A stretch of DNA of 64,000 nucleotides from Nitrobacter sp047149785 (GTDB taxonomy: Bacteria > Pseudomonadota > Alphaproteobacteria > Rhizobiales > Xanthobacteraceae), in NCBI RefSeq assembly GCF_047149785.1, contig NZ_BAAGBE010000001.1, positions 434,001 through 498,000 of the forward strand. Direction: 5' to 3'. The position numbers were made by a program, and so were the translations under genes. The first letter of the stretch is position 1; the number at the start of each line of letters is the position of its first letter. The notes below the pieces were generated by a model that was given only the letters and a program-made list of their open reading frames with translations, was not told the DNA's origin and made no database searches. Below are positions 26,445-35,800 of the stretch, in pieces.

Positions 26445-29153
26445 ATGGATGATCTCCTCCGCGAATTCCTGACCGAGACCAACGAGAGTCTTGATACCGT
26501 CGACAATCAGCTCGTCAGTTTTGAGCAGGATCCGAACAACGCGAAGATATTGGATAATATCTTTCGGCTGGTCCATACCATCAAGGGCACGTGCGGCTTT
26601 CTTGGCCTTCCGAGGCTGGAGGCGCTCGCCCATGCGGCGGAAACGCTGATGGGCAAGTTCCGCGACGGCATGCCGGTGACCGGCGAGGCCGTGACGCTCA
26701 TTCTCTCCACCATCGACCGCATCAGGGATATCCTGGGTCAGCTCGAGGCGACCGAAACCGAGCCGGAGGGATCGGATACCGATCTGATCGAGTTGCTGCA
26801 TCACATGGCGGAGCACGGCGCTGCGGACGCCGCGCCCGCTCCCGAACCCGCCGCCGAACCGCCCGTCGCCGAGACTGCGGGGACGCTCACCTATCAGGTC
26901 CTCGAACGCCAGCTCCGTCCCGGCGAGGTTTCGCTCGATGATCTCGAGCGCGCGTTCCGGGAAACGGAGGTGGAGGCGGCCGCGCCAGCGTCACGTCCCG
27001 CGCCGGCCCCGCAGCCGGCGTCCGGGGCGCCCGCGCCGGCCGCCGCTCCGAAGGCTGCCGTCAAGGCGGCGCCGAAGAAAGCGGAAGATACTCCGGAAAG
27101 CGATCGGGTTTCTCACCAGTCGATCCGCGTCAACGTCGATACGCTCGAGCATCTGATGACGATGGTGTCCGAGCTTGTGTTGACGCGCAACCAGTTGCTC
27201 GAGATCAGTCGCCGGCACGAAGACAACGAATTCAAGGTGCCGTTGCAACGGCTGTCCAACGTCACCGCCGAATTGCAGGAAGGCGTCATGAAGACGCGCA
27301 TGCAGCCGATCGGCAACGCCTGGCAGAAGCTGCCGCGCATCGTGCGCGACCTGTCGAGCGAACTCGGCAAGCAGATCGAACTCGAGATGCATGGCGCCGA
27401 CACCGAGCTTGATCGTCAGGTTCTCGACCTGATCAAGGATCCGCTGACGCACATGGTGCGCAATTCCGCCGATCACGGCCTGGAAACGCCGGCCGAACGG
27501 GTCAAGGCGGGCAAGCCGGAGCAGGGCACCATCCGCCTTCTGGCCTATCACGAAGGCGGTCACATCATCATCTGCATCGCCGACAATGGTCGCGGCCTCA
27601 ACACCGAGCGCATCAAGGCCAAGGCGATTCAGAACGGCCTCGCCACCGAGGCCGAAATCGAGAAGATGACCGAGGCGCAGATCCACAAGTTCATCTTCGC
27701 GCCGGGATTCTCGACCGCGACAGCCGTGACCAGCGTTTCCGGACGCGGCGTCGGCATGGACGTGGTGCGCTCCAACATCGACCAGATCGGCGGCACCATC
27801 GACGTCAAGTCGGTAGCCGGAGAGGGCTCGAGTCTCACCATCAAGATTCCGCTGACGCTGGCGATCGTGTCGGCGCTGATCGTGGAGGCCGCCGGCGATC
27901 GGTTCGCGATACCGCAGCTTTCGGTGGTCGAACTCGTGCGGGTGCGCGCCAATTCTGATCACCGCATCGAACGCATCAAGGACACTCCGGTGCTGCGGCT
28001 GCGCAACAAGCTTCTCCCGCTGATGCATTTGAAGAAGCTTTTGAAGATCGATGACGGCGTCGCCAGCGATCCGGAGAACGGTTTCATCGTGGTCACGCAG
28101 GTCGGAAACCAGACCTTCGGCATCGTTGTGGACGGCGTATTTCACACCGAGGAAATCGTGGTCAAGCCGATGTCGACCATGCTGCGGCATATCGGCATGT
28201 TCTCGGGCAACACCATTCTCGGCGACGGTGCCGTGATCATGATCATCGACCCGAACGGCATCGCGCACGCGCTGGGCGCCTCGGTTGCTTCTCAGCAGGA
28301 GGTTTCCGACGAGAATGAGGCGAGCGCCGGCGGCACCGACGAGATGACGTCGCTGCTGGTGTTCCGAGCCGGGTCGAATCAGCCCAAGGCCGTGCCGCTC
28401 GCGCTCGTCACCCGGCTCGAGGAGATCGGAGTCGCCAAGATCGAAGTCGCCGACGGCCGCTACATGGTGCAGTACCGCGATCAACTCATGCCGCTGGTGC
28501 AGATGGAAGGCGTTTCGGTCGGGACCGAGGGCTCGCAGGCCGTCCTGGTCTTCGCTGACGACGGTCGCGCTGTCGGACTGGTGGTCGACGAGATCATCGA
28601 CATTGTCGAGGAACGCCTGAACATCGAGGTTGCGAGCAGCCGGCAGGGCATTCTCGGTTCCGCCGTCATCAAGGGCCGGGCGACGGATGTGATCGATATC
28701 GGTCATTTCCTGCCGATGGCCTTCGCCGACTGGTTCAAGCGCAAGGAAATGAATTCGGCGGCCGCAACGCGATCGGTGCTGCTGGTGGATGACAGCGCCT
28801 TCTTCCGGAACATGCTGGCGCCTGTTCTCAAGGCCGCAGGCTATCAGGTTCGGCTCGCGACCAACGCGCAGGAGGGTCTCGGCGCATTGCGGTCGGGCCA
28901 GGAGTTCGACGCGATTCTCACCGATATCGAGATGCCCGATATGAACGGCTTCGAGTTCGCGGAGACGGTGCGTTCGGATCGTCGCCTGTCCGGCACTCCG
29001 ATCATCGCGCTGTCGTCGATGATTTCCCCGGCCGCGATCGAGCGAGGCCGTCAGGCCGGTTTCCACGACTATGTCGCCAAATTCGACCGGCCCGGCCTGA
29101 TTGCCGCGCTGAAGGAACAAACCGCCGAAATAAACCGGGCGACGGCGGCATGA
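26445..29153 (+). CDS. cheA: hybrid chemotaxis histidine kinase CheA with receiver domain
   Basis: 902 residues. Domain order: HPt with phosphorylated His44 (VHTIKGTCGFLG), an Ala/Pro-rich linker (about 130-220), dimerisation domain, HATPase (HMVRNSADHGLE, DNGRGL, GRGVGMDVV), a CheW-like domain, a second CheW-like domain (about 620-765), and a C-terminal receiver domain from about 777 (LLVDDSAFFRNML, phospho-Asp near 827 in LTDIEMPDMNGFE). It autophosphorylates at chemoreceptor arrays and feeds CheY and CheB. The fused receiver can act as a phosphate sink. Confidence 0.93.
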   Translation: MDDLLREFLTETNESLDTVDNQLVSFEQDPNNAKILDNIFRLVHTIKGTCGFLGLPRLEALAHAAETLMGKFRDGMPVTGEAVTLILSTIDRIRDILGQLEATETEPEGSDTDLIELLHHMAEHGAADAAPAPEPAAEPPVAETAGTLTYQVLERQLRPGEVSLDDLERAFRETEVEAAAPASRPAPAPQPASGAPAPAAAPKAAVKAAPKKAEDTPESDRVSHQSIRVNVDTLEHLMTMVSELVLTRNQLLEISRRHEDNEFKVPLQRLSNVTAELQEGVMKTRMQPIGNAWQKLPRIVRDLSSELGKQIELEMHGADTELDRQVLDLIKDPLTHMVRNSADHGLETPAERVKAGKPEQGTIRLLAYHEGGHIIICIADNGRGLNTERIKAKAIQNGLATEAEIEKMTEAQIHKFIFAPGFSTATAVTSVSGRGVGMDVVRSNIDQIGGTIDVKSVAGEGSSLTIKIPLTLAIVSALIVEAAGDRFAIPQLSVVELVRVRANSDHRIERIKDTPVLRLRNKLLPLMHLKKLLKIDDGVASDPENGFIVVTQVGNQTFGIVVDGVFHTEEIVVKPMSTMLRHIGMFSGNTILGDGAVIMIIDPNGIAHALGASVASQQEVSDENEASAGGTDEMTSLLVFRAGSNQPKAVPLALVTRLEEIGVAKIEVADGRYMVQYRDQLMPLVQMEGVSVGTEGSQAVLVFADDGRAVGLVVDEIIDIVEERLNIEVASSRQGILGSAVIKGRATDVIDIGHFLPMAFADWFKRKEMNSAAATRSVLLVDDSAFFRNMLAPVLKAAGYQVRLATNAQEGLGALRSGQEFDAILTDIEMPDMNGFEFAETVRSDRRLSGTPIIALSSMISPAAIERGRQAGFHDYVAKFDRPGLIAALKEQTAEINRATAA

Positions 29154-29635
29154 AGGATCAGAACATGACCACCGTAAATCAAGACGGCAAGAGCGCGTTC
29201 ACCGAATACGTGACCACGACGATCGGCGGGCAGTTGTTCGGGCTGCCGATCTCACGGGTGCAGGACGTGTTCAAGCCGGAACGGTTGACCCGTGTGCCGC
29301 TGGCGTCGAATGATGTCGCGGGCGTCTTGAATCTGCGCGGCCGCATCGTCACCGCGATCGACATGCGCGCGCGATTGGGCCTGCCGACGGCGGAGGACGA
29401 TCGTCCGCCGATGGCCGTTGGCGTCGAACTGCGCGGCGAGTCCTATGGGCTTTTGATCGATTCGATCGGCGAGGTCATGACGCTTCCTGACGAAGGCTGC
29501 GAGATCAATCCGGCCAACCTCGATGCGCGGATGGCGGAGATGTCGGCGGGCGTGCACAGGCTGGATGGACAACTGATGGTCGTTCTCGATGTCGATCGGG
29601 TTTTGGAGATCGTGCCTGACAAGCTTGCGGCCTGA
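29150..29635 (+). CDS. cheW: chemotaxis coupling protein CheW
   Basis: 161 residues. It shows the typical CheW double-barrel sequence: FTEYVTTTIGGQLFGLPI, VPLASNDVAGVLNLRGRIV, and YGLLIDSIGEVM. It connects CheA to receptor tips. Its start overlaps the cheA stop (ATGA); an ATG at 29165 is an alternative. Confidence 0.94.
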   Translation: MKDQNMTTVNQDGKSAFTEYVTTTIGGQLFGLPISRVQDVFKPERLTRVPLASNDVAGVLNLRGRIVTAIDMRARLGLPTAEDDRPPMAVGVELRGESYGLLIDSIGEVMTLPDEGCEINPANLDARMAEMSAGVHRLDGQLMVVLDVDRVLEIVPDKLAA

Positions 29636-29703
29636 GACCGGCGGCAGGTACCGGTCGTCGGGAAGCGTCCCGTCGTGAAGGTTGAAAAGAGACGGAGTCC
29701 GAA

Positions 29704-30069
29704 ATGAAAACGTGTCTGGTCGTGGACGATTCAAGCGTTATCCGTAAGGTCGCGCGGCGTATCCTGGAAAGCTTCAATTTCCATATCGTCGAGGCGGAAG
29801 ACGGCGAGAAGGCGCTCGACGCCTGCAAGCGCGAACTGCCGGACGCCGTGCTGCTGGACTGGAACATGCCGGTCATGGACGGTTATGAATTCCTTCGCAA
29901 CCTGCGCCGGATGCCGGGCGGCGATCAGCCGAAGGTGGTGTTCTGCACCACGGAGAACGATGTCGCGCATATCGCCCGCGCGCTTCATGCCGGCGCCAAC
30001 GAATACATCATGAAACCGTTCGACAAGGATATCGTGACGGCGAAGTTTCAAGAAATCGGTCTGATATGA
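29704..30069 (+). CDS. cheY: chemotaxis response regulator CheY
   Basis: 121 residues, a single receiver domain. The acidic pair is VVDDSS, the phosphoacceptor Asp lies in LLDWNMPVMDGYEF, Thr in FCTTEND, and Lys in YIMKPFDKD. Phospho-CheY binds the flagellar switch. Confidence 0.93.
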   Translation: MKTCLVVDDSSVIRKVARRILESFNFHIVEAEDGEKALDACKRELPDAVLLDWNMPVMDGYEFLRNLRRMPGGDQPKVVFCTTENDVAHIARALHAGANEYIMKPFDKDIVTAKFQEIGLI

Positions 30070-30142
30070 AGTTTGCCGCGCCGGGAGCAGATCCCGGGCT
30101 GCGCAAATATTTCTTTTGTTGTTAGTCGCGTCTGGTGAGTTA

Positions 30143-31300
30143 ATGAGTACTGCTTTGGCAAGTCCGGCGGCCGCGGATTCGGGAGGGCAGGAACCGCTGC
30201 GTGTCATGGTGGTGGATGATTCAGTCGTCATTCGCGGCCTGATCTCCCGGTGGATCGAGGCGGAGCCCGACATGATGGTCGCGGCCTCGCTGCGCACCGG
30301 GCTCGATGCGGTCAGCCAGGTCGAGCGCACCAATCCCGACGTCGTCATCCTCGATATCGAGATGCCTGATCTCGACGGCATCTCCGCGCTGCCGCAACTG
30401 CTGGCCAGGAAACCCAATCTCATCGTCATCATGGCCTCCACGTTGACCCGCCGCAACGCTGAGATCAGTTTCAAGGCGCTGTCACTCGGCGCCGCCGATT
30501 ACATCCCGAAGCCGGAGAGCACGCGCGAGATCGCGGCGGCCGATATCTTCAAGCACGACCTTATCCAGAAAATCCGGCTCCTTGCCGCAAAACGCCGTCG
30601 TCCGGCGGTGGCTGCCTCGCCGCCGCTGGCGCCGCGAGAACAGGAACCGCGCCTTACCCAGGCCGCTGCTGCGTCCGTGCATCCCGCGCCTGCGCTGCGT
30701 TCCTTCAGCTCGCAGCCCCCGCGCGTGCTGCTGATCGGCTCGTCCACCGGCGGGCCGCAGGCTCTGATAACGCTTGTTGCCGGGATAGGTCCCGTAATCG
30801 ACACTGTTCCGGTTCTGATCACGCAACACATGCCGCCGACGTTCACGACCATTCTCGCGGAGCATCTGGCGCGGGCCGCCGGACGCCCGGCGCGCGAAGG
30901 CGTGGATGAGGAGACCGTGAAGCCCGGCCATGTCTATCTCGCGCCCGGCGGTCGCCATATGCGGGTCGCCAGAAAGGGCGCGGGTGCCGTCATCGCGCTC
31001 GACGACGGCCAGCCGGTGAATTTTTGCAAGCCGGCTGTCGATCCGCTGTTCACGTCGGCGATCGACGTTTGGCAGGGAGGAGTCCTCGCCGTCATCCTGA
31101 CGGGGATGGGGTCGGACGGAATGCGCGGCGGCAAGCAGATCGTTGCGGCGGGCGGAAGCGTCATCGCGCAGGACGAAGCGAGCAGCGTCGTGTGGGGAAT
31201 GCCAGGCGCGGCCGCCCAGGCCGGGATTTGCGCGGCCGTTTTGCCGCTTCAACAAATTGCACCGAAGCTCGTTCGGCTGTTTGCGGGAGGCCATTCGTGA
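30143..31300 (+). CDS. cheB: protein-glutamate methylesterase CheB
   Basis: 385 residues from the ATG at 30143. N-terminal receiver domain (VVDDSVVIRG, LDIEMPDLDGI, phospho-Asp in that motif), a Pro/Ala-rich linker, then the methylesterase domain with catalytic Ser in GSSTGGPQAL, His in ITQHMPPTFT, and Asp in TGMGSDGMRGG. It removes methyl groups from receptors for adaptation. Its stop overlaps the GTG of cheR. Confidence 0.93.
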   Translation: MSTALASPAAADSGGQEPLRVMVVDDSVVIRGLISRWIEAEPDMMVAASLRTGLDAVSQVERTNPDVVILDIEMPDLDGISALPQLLARKPNLIVIMASTLTRRNAEISFKALSLGAADYIPKPESTREIAAADIFKHDLIQKIRLLAAKRRRPAVAASPPLAPREQEPRLTQAAAASVHPAPALRSFSSQPPRVLLIGSSTGGPQALITLVAGIGPVIDTVPVLITQHMPPTFTTILAEHLARAAGRPAREGVDEETVKPGHVYLAPGGRHMRVARKGAGAVIALDDGQPVNFCKPAVDPLFTSAIDVWQGGVLAVILTGMGSDGMRGGKQIVAAGGSVIAQDEASSVVWGMPGAAAQAGICAAVLPLQQIAPKLVRLFAGGHS

Positions 31301-32163
31301 CGCCGCTTGATTTCGAGTATCTGCGCAAGTTTCTAAAGGATCGATCCGGGCTCGATCTCGCCCCCGACAAGCAATATCTGGTCGAGAGTCGTCTGCTTCC
31401 GCTTGCGCGCAAGGCCGGTCTTTCGGGCATCAGCGACCTCGTGCAGAGAGTGAAGAACGGTGCCGAGGCGTTGACGATCGACGTCGTCGAGGCGATGACC
31501 ACCAACGAAACCTTCTTCTTTCGCGACAAGACGCCGTTCGACCATCTGCGGGACACCGTGATCCCGGCGCTGGTGCAGGCTCGCGCGGCTCGCCGCAGCC
31601 TGCGGATCTGGTGCGCCGCCGGCTCGACCGGACAGGAGCCCTATTCGATCGCGATGTGTCTCAAGGAATACGGTGCGGCGCTGACGGGCTGGCGCACCGA
31701 GATCGTCGCCACCGATCTGTCGAACGAGGTGCTGGAAAAGTCGCGAGCCGGTCTCTACAGTCAGTTCGAGGTGCAGCGCGGGCTGCCCATCCAGTTGCTG
31801 ATCAAGTATTTCAAACAGGCCGGCGAACTCTGGCAGATCAACGCGGACATTCGCGCGATGGTTCAGCATCGCCAGCTCAATCTGCTGCAGGATTTTTCAC
31901 ACCTCGGCACCTTCGATGTGATCTTCTGCCGCAACGTGCTGATCTATTTCGATCAGGAGACCAAGGTCGGCATCTTCATGCGGCTTGCGAAACGGATGGA
32001 AGCCGATGGCTTCCTGGCGCTCGGCGCCGCGGAGACCGTGGTCGGGCTGACCGACGCGTTCAAGCCCCATCCGGACAAGCGCGGTCTCTATCGGCCCAAT
32101 CACCTCAGCTCGCCGCCGCTGGTTCCGGGCATGCCGGCGGCCAAGTCCGCCGTGAGAGCCTGA
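31297..32163 (+). CDS. cheR: chemoreceptor methyltransferase CheR
   Basis: 288 residues from a GTG that overlaps the cheB stop (GTGA). N-terminal helical domain (FEYLRKFLKDRSGLDL), then the SAM-binding domain with IWCAAGSTGQEPYS, ATDLSNEVLEKSRAGLY and FCRNVLIYFD. It methylates receptor glutamates. An upstream open frame exists but carries no family similarity. Confidence 0.93.
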   Translation: MTPLDFEYLRKFLKDRSGLDLAPDKQYLVESRLLPLARKAGLSGISDLVQRVKNGAEALTIDVVEAMTTNETFFFRDKTPFDHLRDTVIPALVQARAARRSLRIWCAAGSTGQEPYSIAMCLKEYGAALTGWRTEIVATDLSNEVLEKSRAGLYSQFEVQRGLPIQLLIKYFKQAGELWQINADIRAMVQHRQLNLLQDFSHLGTFDVIFCRNVLIYFDQETKVGIFMRLAKRMEADGFLALGAAETVVGLTDAFKPHPDKRGLYRPNHLSSPPLVPGMPAAKSAVRA

Positions 32164-32172
32164 TCCGCTTCA

Positions 32173-32212
32173 ATGTCATTCCGGGGCGCGCTGGTTGGCG
32201 CGAACCCGGAAC
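32173..32212. repeat. REP-like palindrome
   Basis: GTCATTCCGGGGCGCGCTGG followed by TTGGCGCGAACCCGGAACC. It has the same CATTCCGG / CCGGAA border as the element at 16256 and lies just after cheR. Confidence 0.6.
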
Positions 32213-32315
32213 CAGCTTCCTCCGTCTTTGTCGCGCCGGATTCCCGATCGGCGCTTCCGGCGCGAACGCAACCAAATCCTGACCGCGGAAGGTCGGCAGG
32301 GCGCACGCCCTCACA

Positions 32316-32343
32316 TACAAAAACCCCGCCGTTTGCGGCGGGG
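32316..32343 (-). terminator. rho-independent terminator of ctrA
   Basis: On the minus strand an 8-bp GC stem CCCCGCCG / CGGCGGGG with a four-base loop is followed by TTTTTG. It lies 31 bp past the ctrA stop, in the right orientation. Confidence 0.75.
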
Positions 32344-32373
32344 CCAGTCCGGGAGGAACGGTAAATTCCGGTG

Positions 32374-33075
32374 TCAGGCCGGGATGCGGACGTCGTCCTC
32401 GTGCGGTTCGCGCAGCACGTAGCCGCGGCCCCACACCGTCTCGATGAAGTTGCGGCCCTCGGAGGCGTTGGCGAGCTTCTTGCGCAGCTTGCAGATGAAG
32501 ACGTCGATGATCTTCAGCTCCGGCTCGTCCATGCCGCCGTAGAGGTGGTTGAGGAACATTTCCTTGGTCAGCGTGGTGCCCTTGCGCAAGCTGAGCAGCT
32601 CCAGCATCTGGTATTCCTTGCCCGTGAGGTGGACGCGCTGGCCGCCGACTTCCACCGTCTTGGTGTCGAGATTGACCACGAGATCGCCGGTCTGGATCAC
32701 CGACTGGGCATGTCCCTTGGAGCGGCGCACGATCGCATGAATGCGGGCGACCAGTTCATCCTTGTGGAAGGGCTTCGTCATGTAGTCGTCGGCGCCGACG
32801 CCGAGACCCTTGACCTTGTCCTCGATGCCGGCGAGGCCGGAGAGGATCAGAATGGGTGTTTTGATCTTGGAGACGCGAAGCTGCTTGAGCACGTCATAAC
32901 CGGACATGTCGGGCAGGTTCAGGTCGAGAAGGATAATGTCGTAGTCGTATAGTTTGCCGAGATCGACGCCTTCTTCGCCGAGATCCGTCGTATAGACGTT
33001 GAAACTCTCGGATTTGAGCATCAGCTCGATCGACTGCGCGACGGCGCTGTCATCCTCAATCAGCAAAACGCGCAT
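32374..33075 (-). CDS. ctrA: cell-cycle response regulator CtrA
   Basis: 233 residues, the usual CtrA length. OmpR-type layout: receiver domain with acidic residues in LLIEDDSAV and phospho-Asp51 in ILLDLNLPDMSGYDV, then a winged-helix domain with LTGKEYQMLELLSLRKGTTL and DVFICKLRKKL, a segment nearly invariant in alphaproteobacterial CtrA. Phosphorylated through CckA-ChpT, it controls cell division and motility genes. Divergent from fliI. Confidence 0.97.
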   Translation of the reverse strand: MRVLLIEDDSAVAQSIELMLKSESFNVYTTDLGEEGVDLGKLYDYDIILLDLNLPDMSGYDVLKQLRVSKIKTPILILSGLAGIEDKVKGLGVGADDYMTKPFHKDELVARIHAIVRRSKGHAQSVIQTGDLVVNLDTKTVEVGGQRVHLTGKEYQMLELLSLRKGTTLTKEMFLNHLYGGMDEPELKIIDVFICKLRKKLANASEGRNFIETVWGRGYVLREPHEDDVRIPA

Positions 33076-33154
33076 GCCAGTCCCCTAATCGTCGCCGCGC
33101 CGGGCGTCAGGCCGGCCGCAATACTTGCGGCACTGGAAACGCCTTTAAGCAACT

Positions 33155-33323
33155 GATTCGGATCCTGACGGCCCATGGTTAACAAAAACTGATTCTGTTG
33201 CGCAAGATCAAACGGTGCAATTTTTATCGAATCGACCTAAGATGTTGCACAGAAGCAGCTTTTCCTATCCGTTTGCGCTCAGGTTCCACATTAAAAGTCA
33301 GACCTAACCGACTCCCGCGACTC
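33155..33323. promoter_or_regulatory. cluster of five GANTC sites between ctrA and fliI
   Basis: GANTC occurs at 33155, 33191, 33229, 33310 and 33319, five times in 169 bp, against about one per 256 bp by chance. GANTC is the target of the cell-cycle methylase CcrM, whose methylation state tunes ctrA transcription in Caulobacter together with GcrA. Confidence 0.5.
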
Positions 33324-33390
33324 GCCTTCGTCCTGAAGACAGGCGCGCTCAGTCACCAAAGACAAGTGACGCAATGATTAACGATGCGGG

Positions 33391-33405
33391 TAAACACGAA
33401 GTTAA
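33391..33405. promoter_or_regulatory. CtrA-box-like site upstream of fliI
   Basis: TAAA-CACGAAG-TTAA differs from the consensus TTAA-N7-TTAA at one position and lies 40 bp before the fliI start. CtrA directly controls early flagellar genes in relatives. Confidence 0.5.
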
Positions 33406-33444
33406 AGGGGGTTCGCTAATGCGCGGAAACTTAAGGTTTTCGCG

Positions 33445-34770
33445 ATGAAGGGCCTGGCCGAGCAGGTCGGCGATCTCGAACGCGTCAATATTTATGGCCG
33501 TGTCGTGGGCGTGCGTGGCCTCATGGTCGAGATCGCCGGCCCCATTCATGCGATGTCGGTCGGAGCCCGCATCGTGATCGAGGCCGGTGGCGGCCGTGTC
33601 ATCCCGGCGGAGGTGGTCGGCTTCGACGGCGACAACGCCGTGGTCATGCCGTTCGCCGGCCTTGACGGGGTGCGTCGCGGCTGCCGCGCCGTGATCGCCA
33701 ATGCCTCCAGCCAGGTGCGCCCCGCCGCCTCCTGGCTCGGCCGCGTTCTCAATGCCATGGGCGAACCGATCGATGGCAAGGGGGCGTTGCCACAGGGACC
33801 GGTGCCGGTGCCGTTTCGTAACTCGCCGCCTGCGGCGCATTCGCGCAAGCGGGTCGGCAAGCCGCTCGATCTCGGCGTTCGCGCACTCAATACGTTTCTG
33901 ACCTGCTGCCGCGGCCAGCGGCTCGGCATCTTCGCCGGTTCCGGCGTCGGCAAATCGGTGCTGCTGTCGATGCTGGCGCGCAACGCCGACGCCGACATTT
34001 CGGTGATCGGACTGGTGGGCGAACGTGGCCGCGAGGTGCAGGAATTTCTTCAGGACGACCTCGGCGAAGAGGGGCTCGCGCGATCGGTCGTCGTGGTCGC
34101 GACCTCCGACGAGCCAGCCTTGATGCGGCGGCAGGCCGCCTATTTGACCTTGGCGGTGGCGGAGTATTTCCGCGACCAGGGCAAGGACGTCATGTGCATG
34201 ATGGATTCGGTGACGCGGTTTGCGATGGCGCAGCGCGAAATCGGATTGTCCACCGGCGAGCCGCCGACAACGAAGGGCTACACGCCGACGGTGTTCACGG
34301 AACTGCCGAAGCTTCTGGAGCGCGCCGGTCCCGGCTCCGACAAGGGGACCATCACCGGGATTTTCACGGTGCTGGTGGACGGTGACGATCACAACGAGCC
34401 AGTAGCCGACGCGGTGCGCGGCATTCTCGACGGTCACATCGTGATGGAGCGCTCAATCGCCGAGCGCGGCCGCTATCCCGCGATCAATGTTCTCAAGTCG
34501 GTGTCGCGCACCATGCCGAAATCCGCCGATCCGGCCTTCCTGCCGGTCATCACCCGCGGGCGGCAGGTGATGGCCACCTATTCCGACATGGAGGAACTGA
34601 TCCGCCTCGGGGCTTATCGGCCCGGTTCCAACGCCGAGGTCGACGAGGCTATTCGTCTCAATCCTGCCCTGGAAGACTTCCTGCGCCAGGCCAAGGACGA
34701 GGTGACCAGCATCGACGACGGCTATCGGCGGTTGCAGCAAATCCTTAAGACCTTGGAAACGGAAAGCTAA
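33445..34770 (+). CDS. fliI: flagellar export ATPase FliI
   Basis: 441 residues. Walker A is GSGVGKS at residues 165-171; VGERGREVQEF and MMDSVTRFAMAQRE mark the F1-beta-like catalytic core, with TKGYTPTVFTELP close behind. It forms a hexamer at the base of the flagellar export apparatus with FliH and FliJ and unfolds or releases export substrates. A CtrA-box-like site lies 40 bp upstream. Confidence 0.96.
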   Translation: MKGLAEQVGDLERVNIYGRVVGVRGLMVEIAGPIHAMSVGARIVIEAGGGRVIPAEVVGFDGDNAVVMPFAGLDGVRRGCRAVIANASSQVRPAASWLGRVLNAMGEPIDGKGALPQGPVPVPFRNSPPAAHSRKRVGKPLDLGVRALNTFLTCCRGQRLGIFAGSGVGKSVLLSMLARNADADISVIGLVGERGREVQEFLQDDLGEEGLARSVVVVATSDEPALMRRQAAYLTLAVAEYFRDQGKDVMCMMDSVTRFAMAQREIGLSTGEPPTTKGYTPTVFTELPKLLERAGPGSDKGTITGIFTVLVDGDDHNEPVADAVRGILDGHIVMERSIAERGRYPAINVLKSVSRTMPKSADPAFLPVITRGRQVMATYSDMEELIRLGAYRPGSNAEVDEAIRLNPALEDFLRQAKDEVTSIDDGYRRLQQILKTLETES

Positions 34771-34875
34771 CTTTGTCGGGCCATCATTGGAGCCTCATTA
34801 GGGGAGTGCGGGCGTCGTGCGCAGCAGGTGCCAGTGGTGTCCTGATCAGATTGGGGCTTCCGGGAGTACGAGTCG

Positions 34876-35298
34876 ATGAAGTCGCGTGATACGCTGATCC
34901 GCCTGAAAAAGTTTCAGGTCGAGGAGAAGCGACGAAGAGTGGCTCAGATCGAGAGCATGATCGCTGATTTCCAGCGCATGACCGTCGATCTGGAGCGTGA
35001 AATCGAAATCGAGCAGGAGCGGGCCGGGATCAACGATCCGGCGCATTTCGCCTATCCGACCTATGCCAAGGCGGCGATCCAGCGCCGCGAAAATCTGACC
35101 CGATCGGCGGACGAACTGCGCGTCCAGCTCGAAGACGCCAAGATCAATCTTGCGGAAGCCTTCGAAGAACTGAAGAAGGTCGAATTGCTGGACGAGCGCG
35201 ACCAGGCGCGCGAGCGCGCTGAAGAAAATGCGCGCGAGCAGGCCGACCTCGACAGCATCGGCCTGATGCGGGCGCGCGTGAGTGCCATCATCGCCTGA
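34876..35298 (+). CDS. fliJ: flagellar export protein FliJ
   Basis: 140 residues, almost entirely helical and coiled coil (KKFQVEEKRRRVAQIESMI, ERAEENAREQADLDSIG). Size, coiled-coil character and position right after fliI identify it as the export-apparatus stalk that inserts into the FliI ring. A 105-bp gap separates it from fliI. Confidence 0.88.
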   Translation: MKSRDTLIRLKKFQVEEKRRRVAQIESMIADFQRMTVDLEREIEIEQERAGINDPAHFAYPTYAKAAIQRRENLTRSADELRVQLEDAKINLAEAFEELKKVELLDERDQARERAEENAREQADLDSIGLMRARVSAIIA

Positions 35299-35326
35299 AC
35301 CATGCGTCGACAACTCGTATTCATCG

Positions 35327-35357
35327 AACCCGGGCCGCGTCGCCCGGGTTTTGTTTT
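35327..35357 (+). terminator. rho-independent terminator after fliJ
   Basis: A 9-bp stem AACCCGGGC / GCCCGGGTT with a six-base loop is followed by TTGTTTT, 29 bp past the fliJ stop. Confidence 0.85.
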
Positions 35358-35476
35358 CGGGCAACATCAGGCGCAGGCCGTCATGCGCTCGGGGCCAATG
35401 AAGGCGGACCATACATGCCGCTTGGTCTGGAATTGGACCGAAGACGGCGGTGCGATGCGATTCATTGGCGCAAAAG

Positions 35477-35505
35477 AAAACGCCCGTGGGGGGCGGGCGT
35501 TTTCC
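35477..35505. terminator. strong bidirectional terminator-like hairpin
   Basis: An 11-bp stem GAAAACGCCCG / CGGGCGTTTTC around TGGGGGG, with A-rich and T-rich flanks on the stem. It can end the minus-strand transcript of the 66-aa gene at 35600 and any readthrough from fliJ. Confidence 0.75.
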
Positions 35506-35599
35506 ATCGTAGTCCACTTGGGGTTAGTGGGGTCCTCTACGACTCACGCGGCGACTTCGGGGGGCAAATGTAAAGAAGCCTCGTGATTCCTTAAATTCA

Positions 35600-35800
35600 T
35601 CAGCGAACCACCATAGCGTCGGAGCTGGTGAGCGCCATCGGCTTGCCGGCCTTGATGACGCGAGCAGTTTGCGTATAGCCATCGTCGGCATTCACGCGCG
35701 CAGAAATGGCGAAGCCGGCAACCGCGATCCCTGCGACCAGAGCGACAACCACGATCTTCAGGTGGGTCATCCGATCCGCGCTGTAAATCGAGTGGTTCAT
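35600..35800 (-). CDS. small exported or membrane protein, unknown
   Basis: 66 residues. One hydrophobic segment (IVVVALVAGIAVAGFAI, about residues 15-31) with a signal-peptidase-like site near VNA-DD, then a short mature tail TARVIKAGKPMALTSSDAMV. The start could be internal at MTHLKI. No family recognised. It has its own downstream terminator, which favours expression. Confidence 0.5.
   Translation of the reverse strand: MNHSIYSADRMTHLKIVVVALVAGIAVAGFAISARVNADDGYTQTARVIKAGKPMALTSSDAMVVR

Noticed and set aside
26991..29120. 709-codon minus-strand ORF antisense to cheA
   Set aside because: High-GC antisense shadow; His/Arg/Asp-rich composition without any domain, while the plus strand encodes a full CheA.
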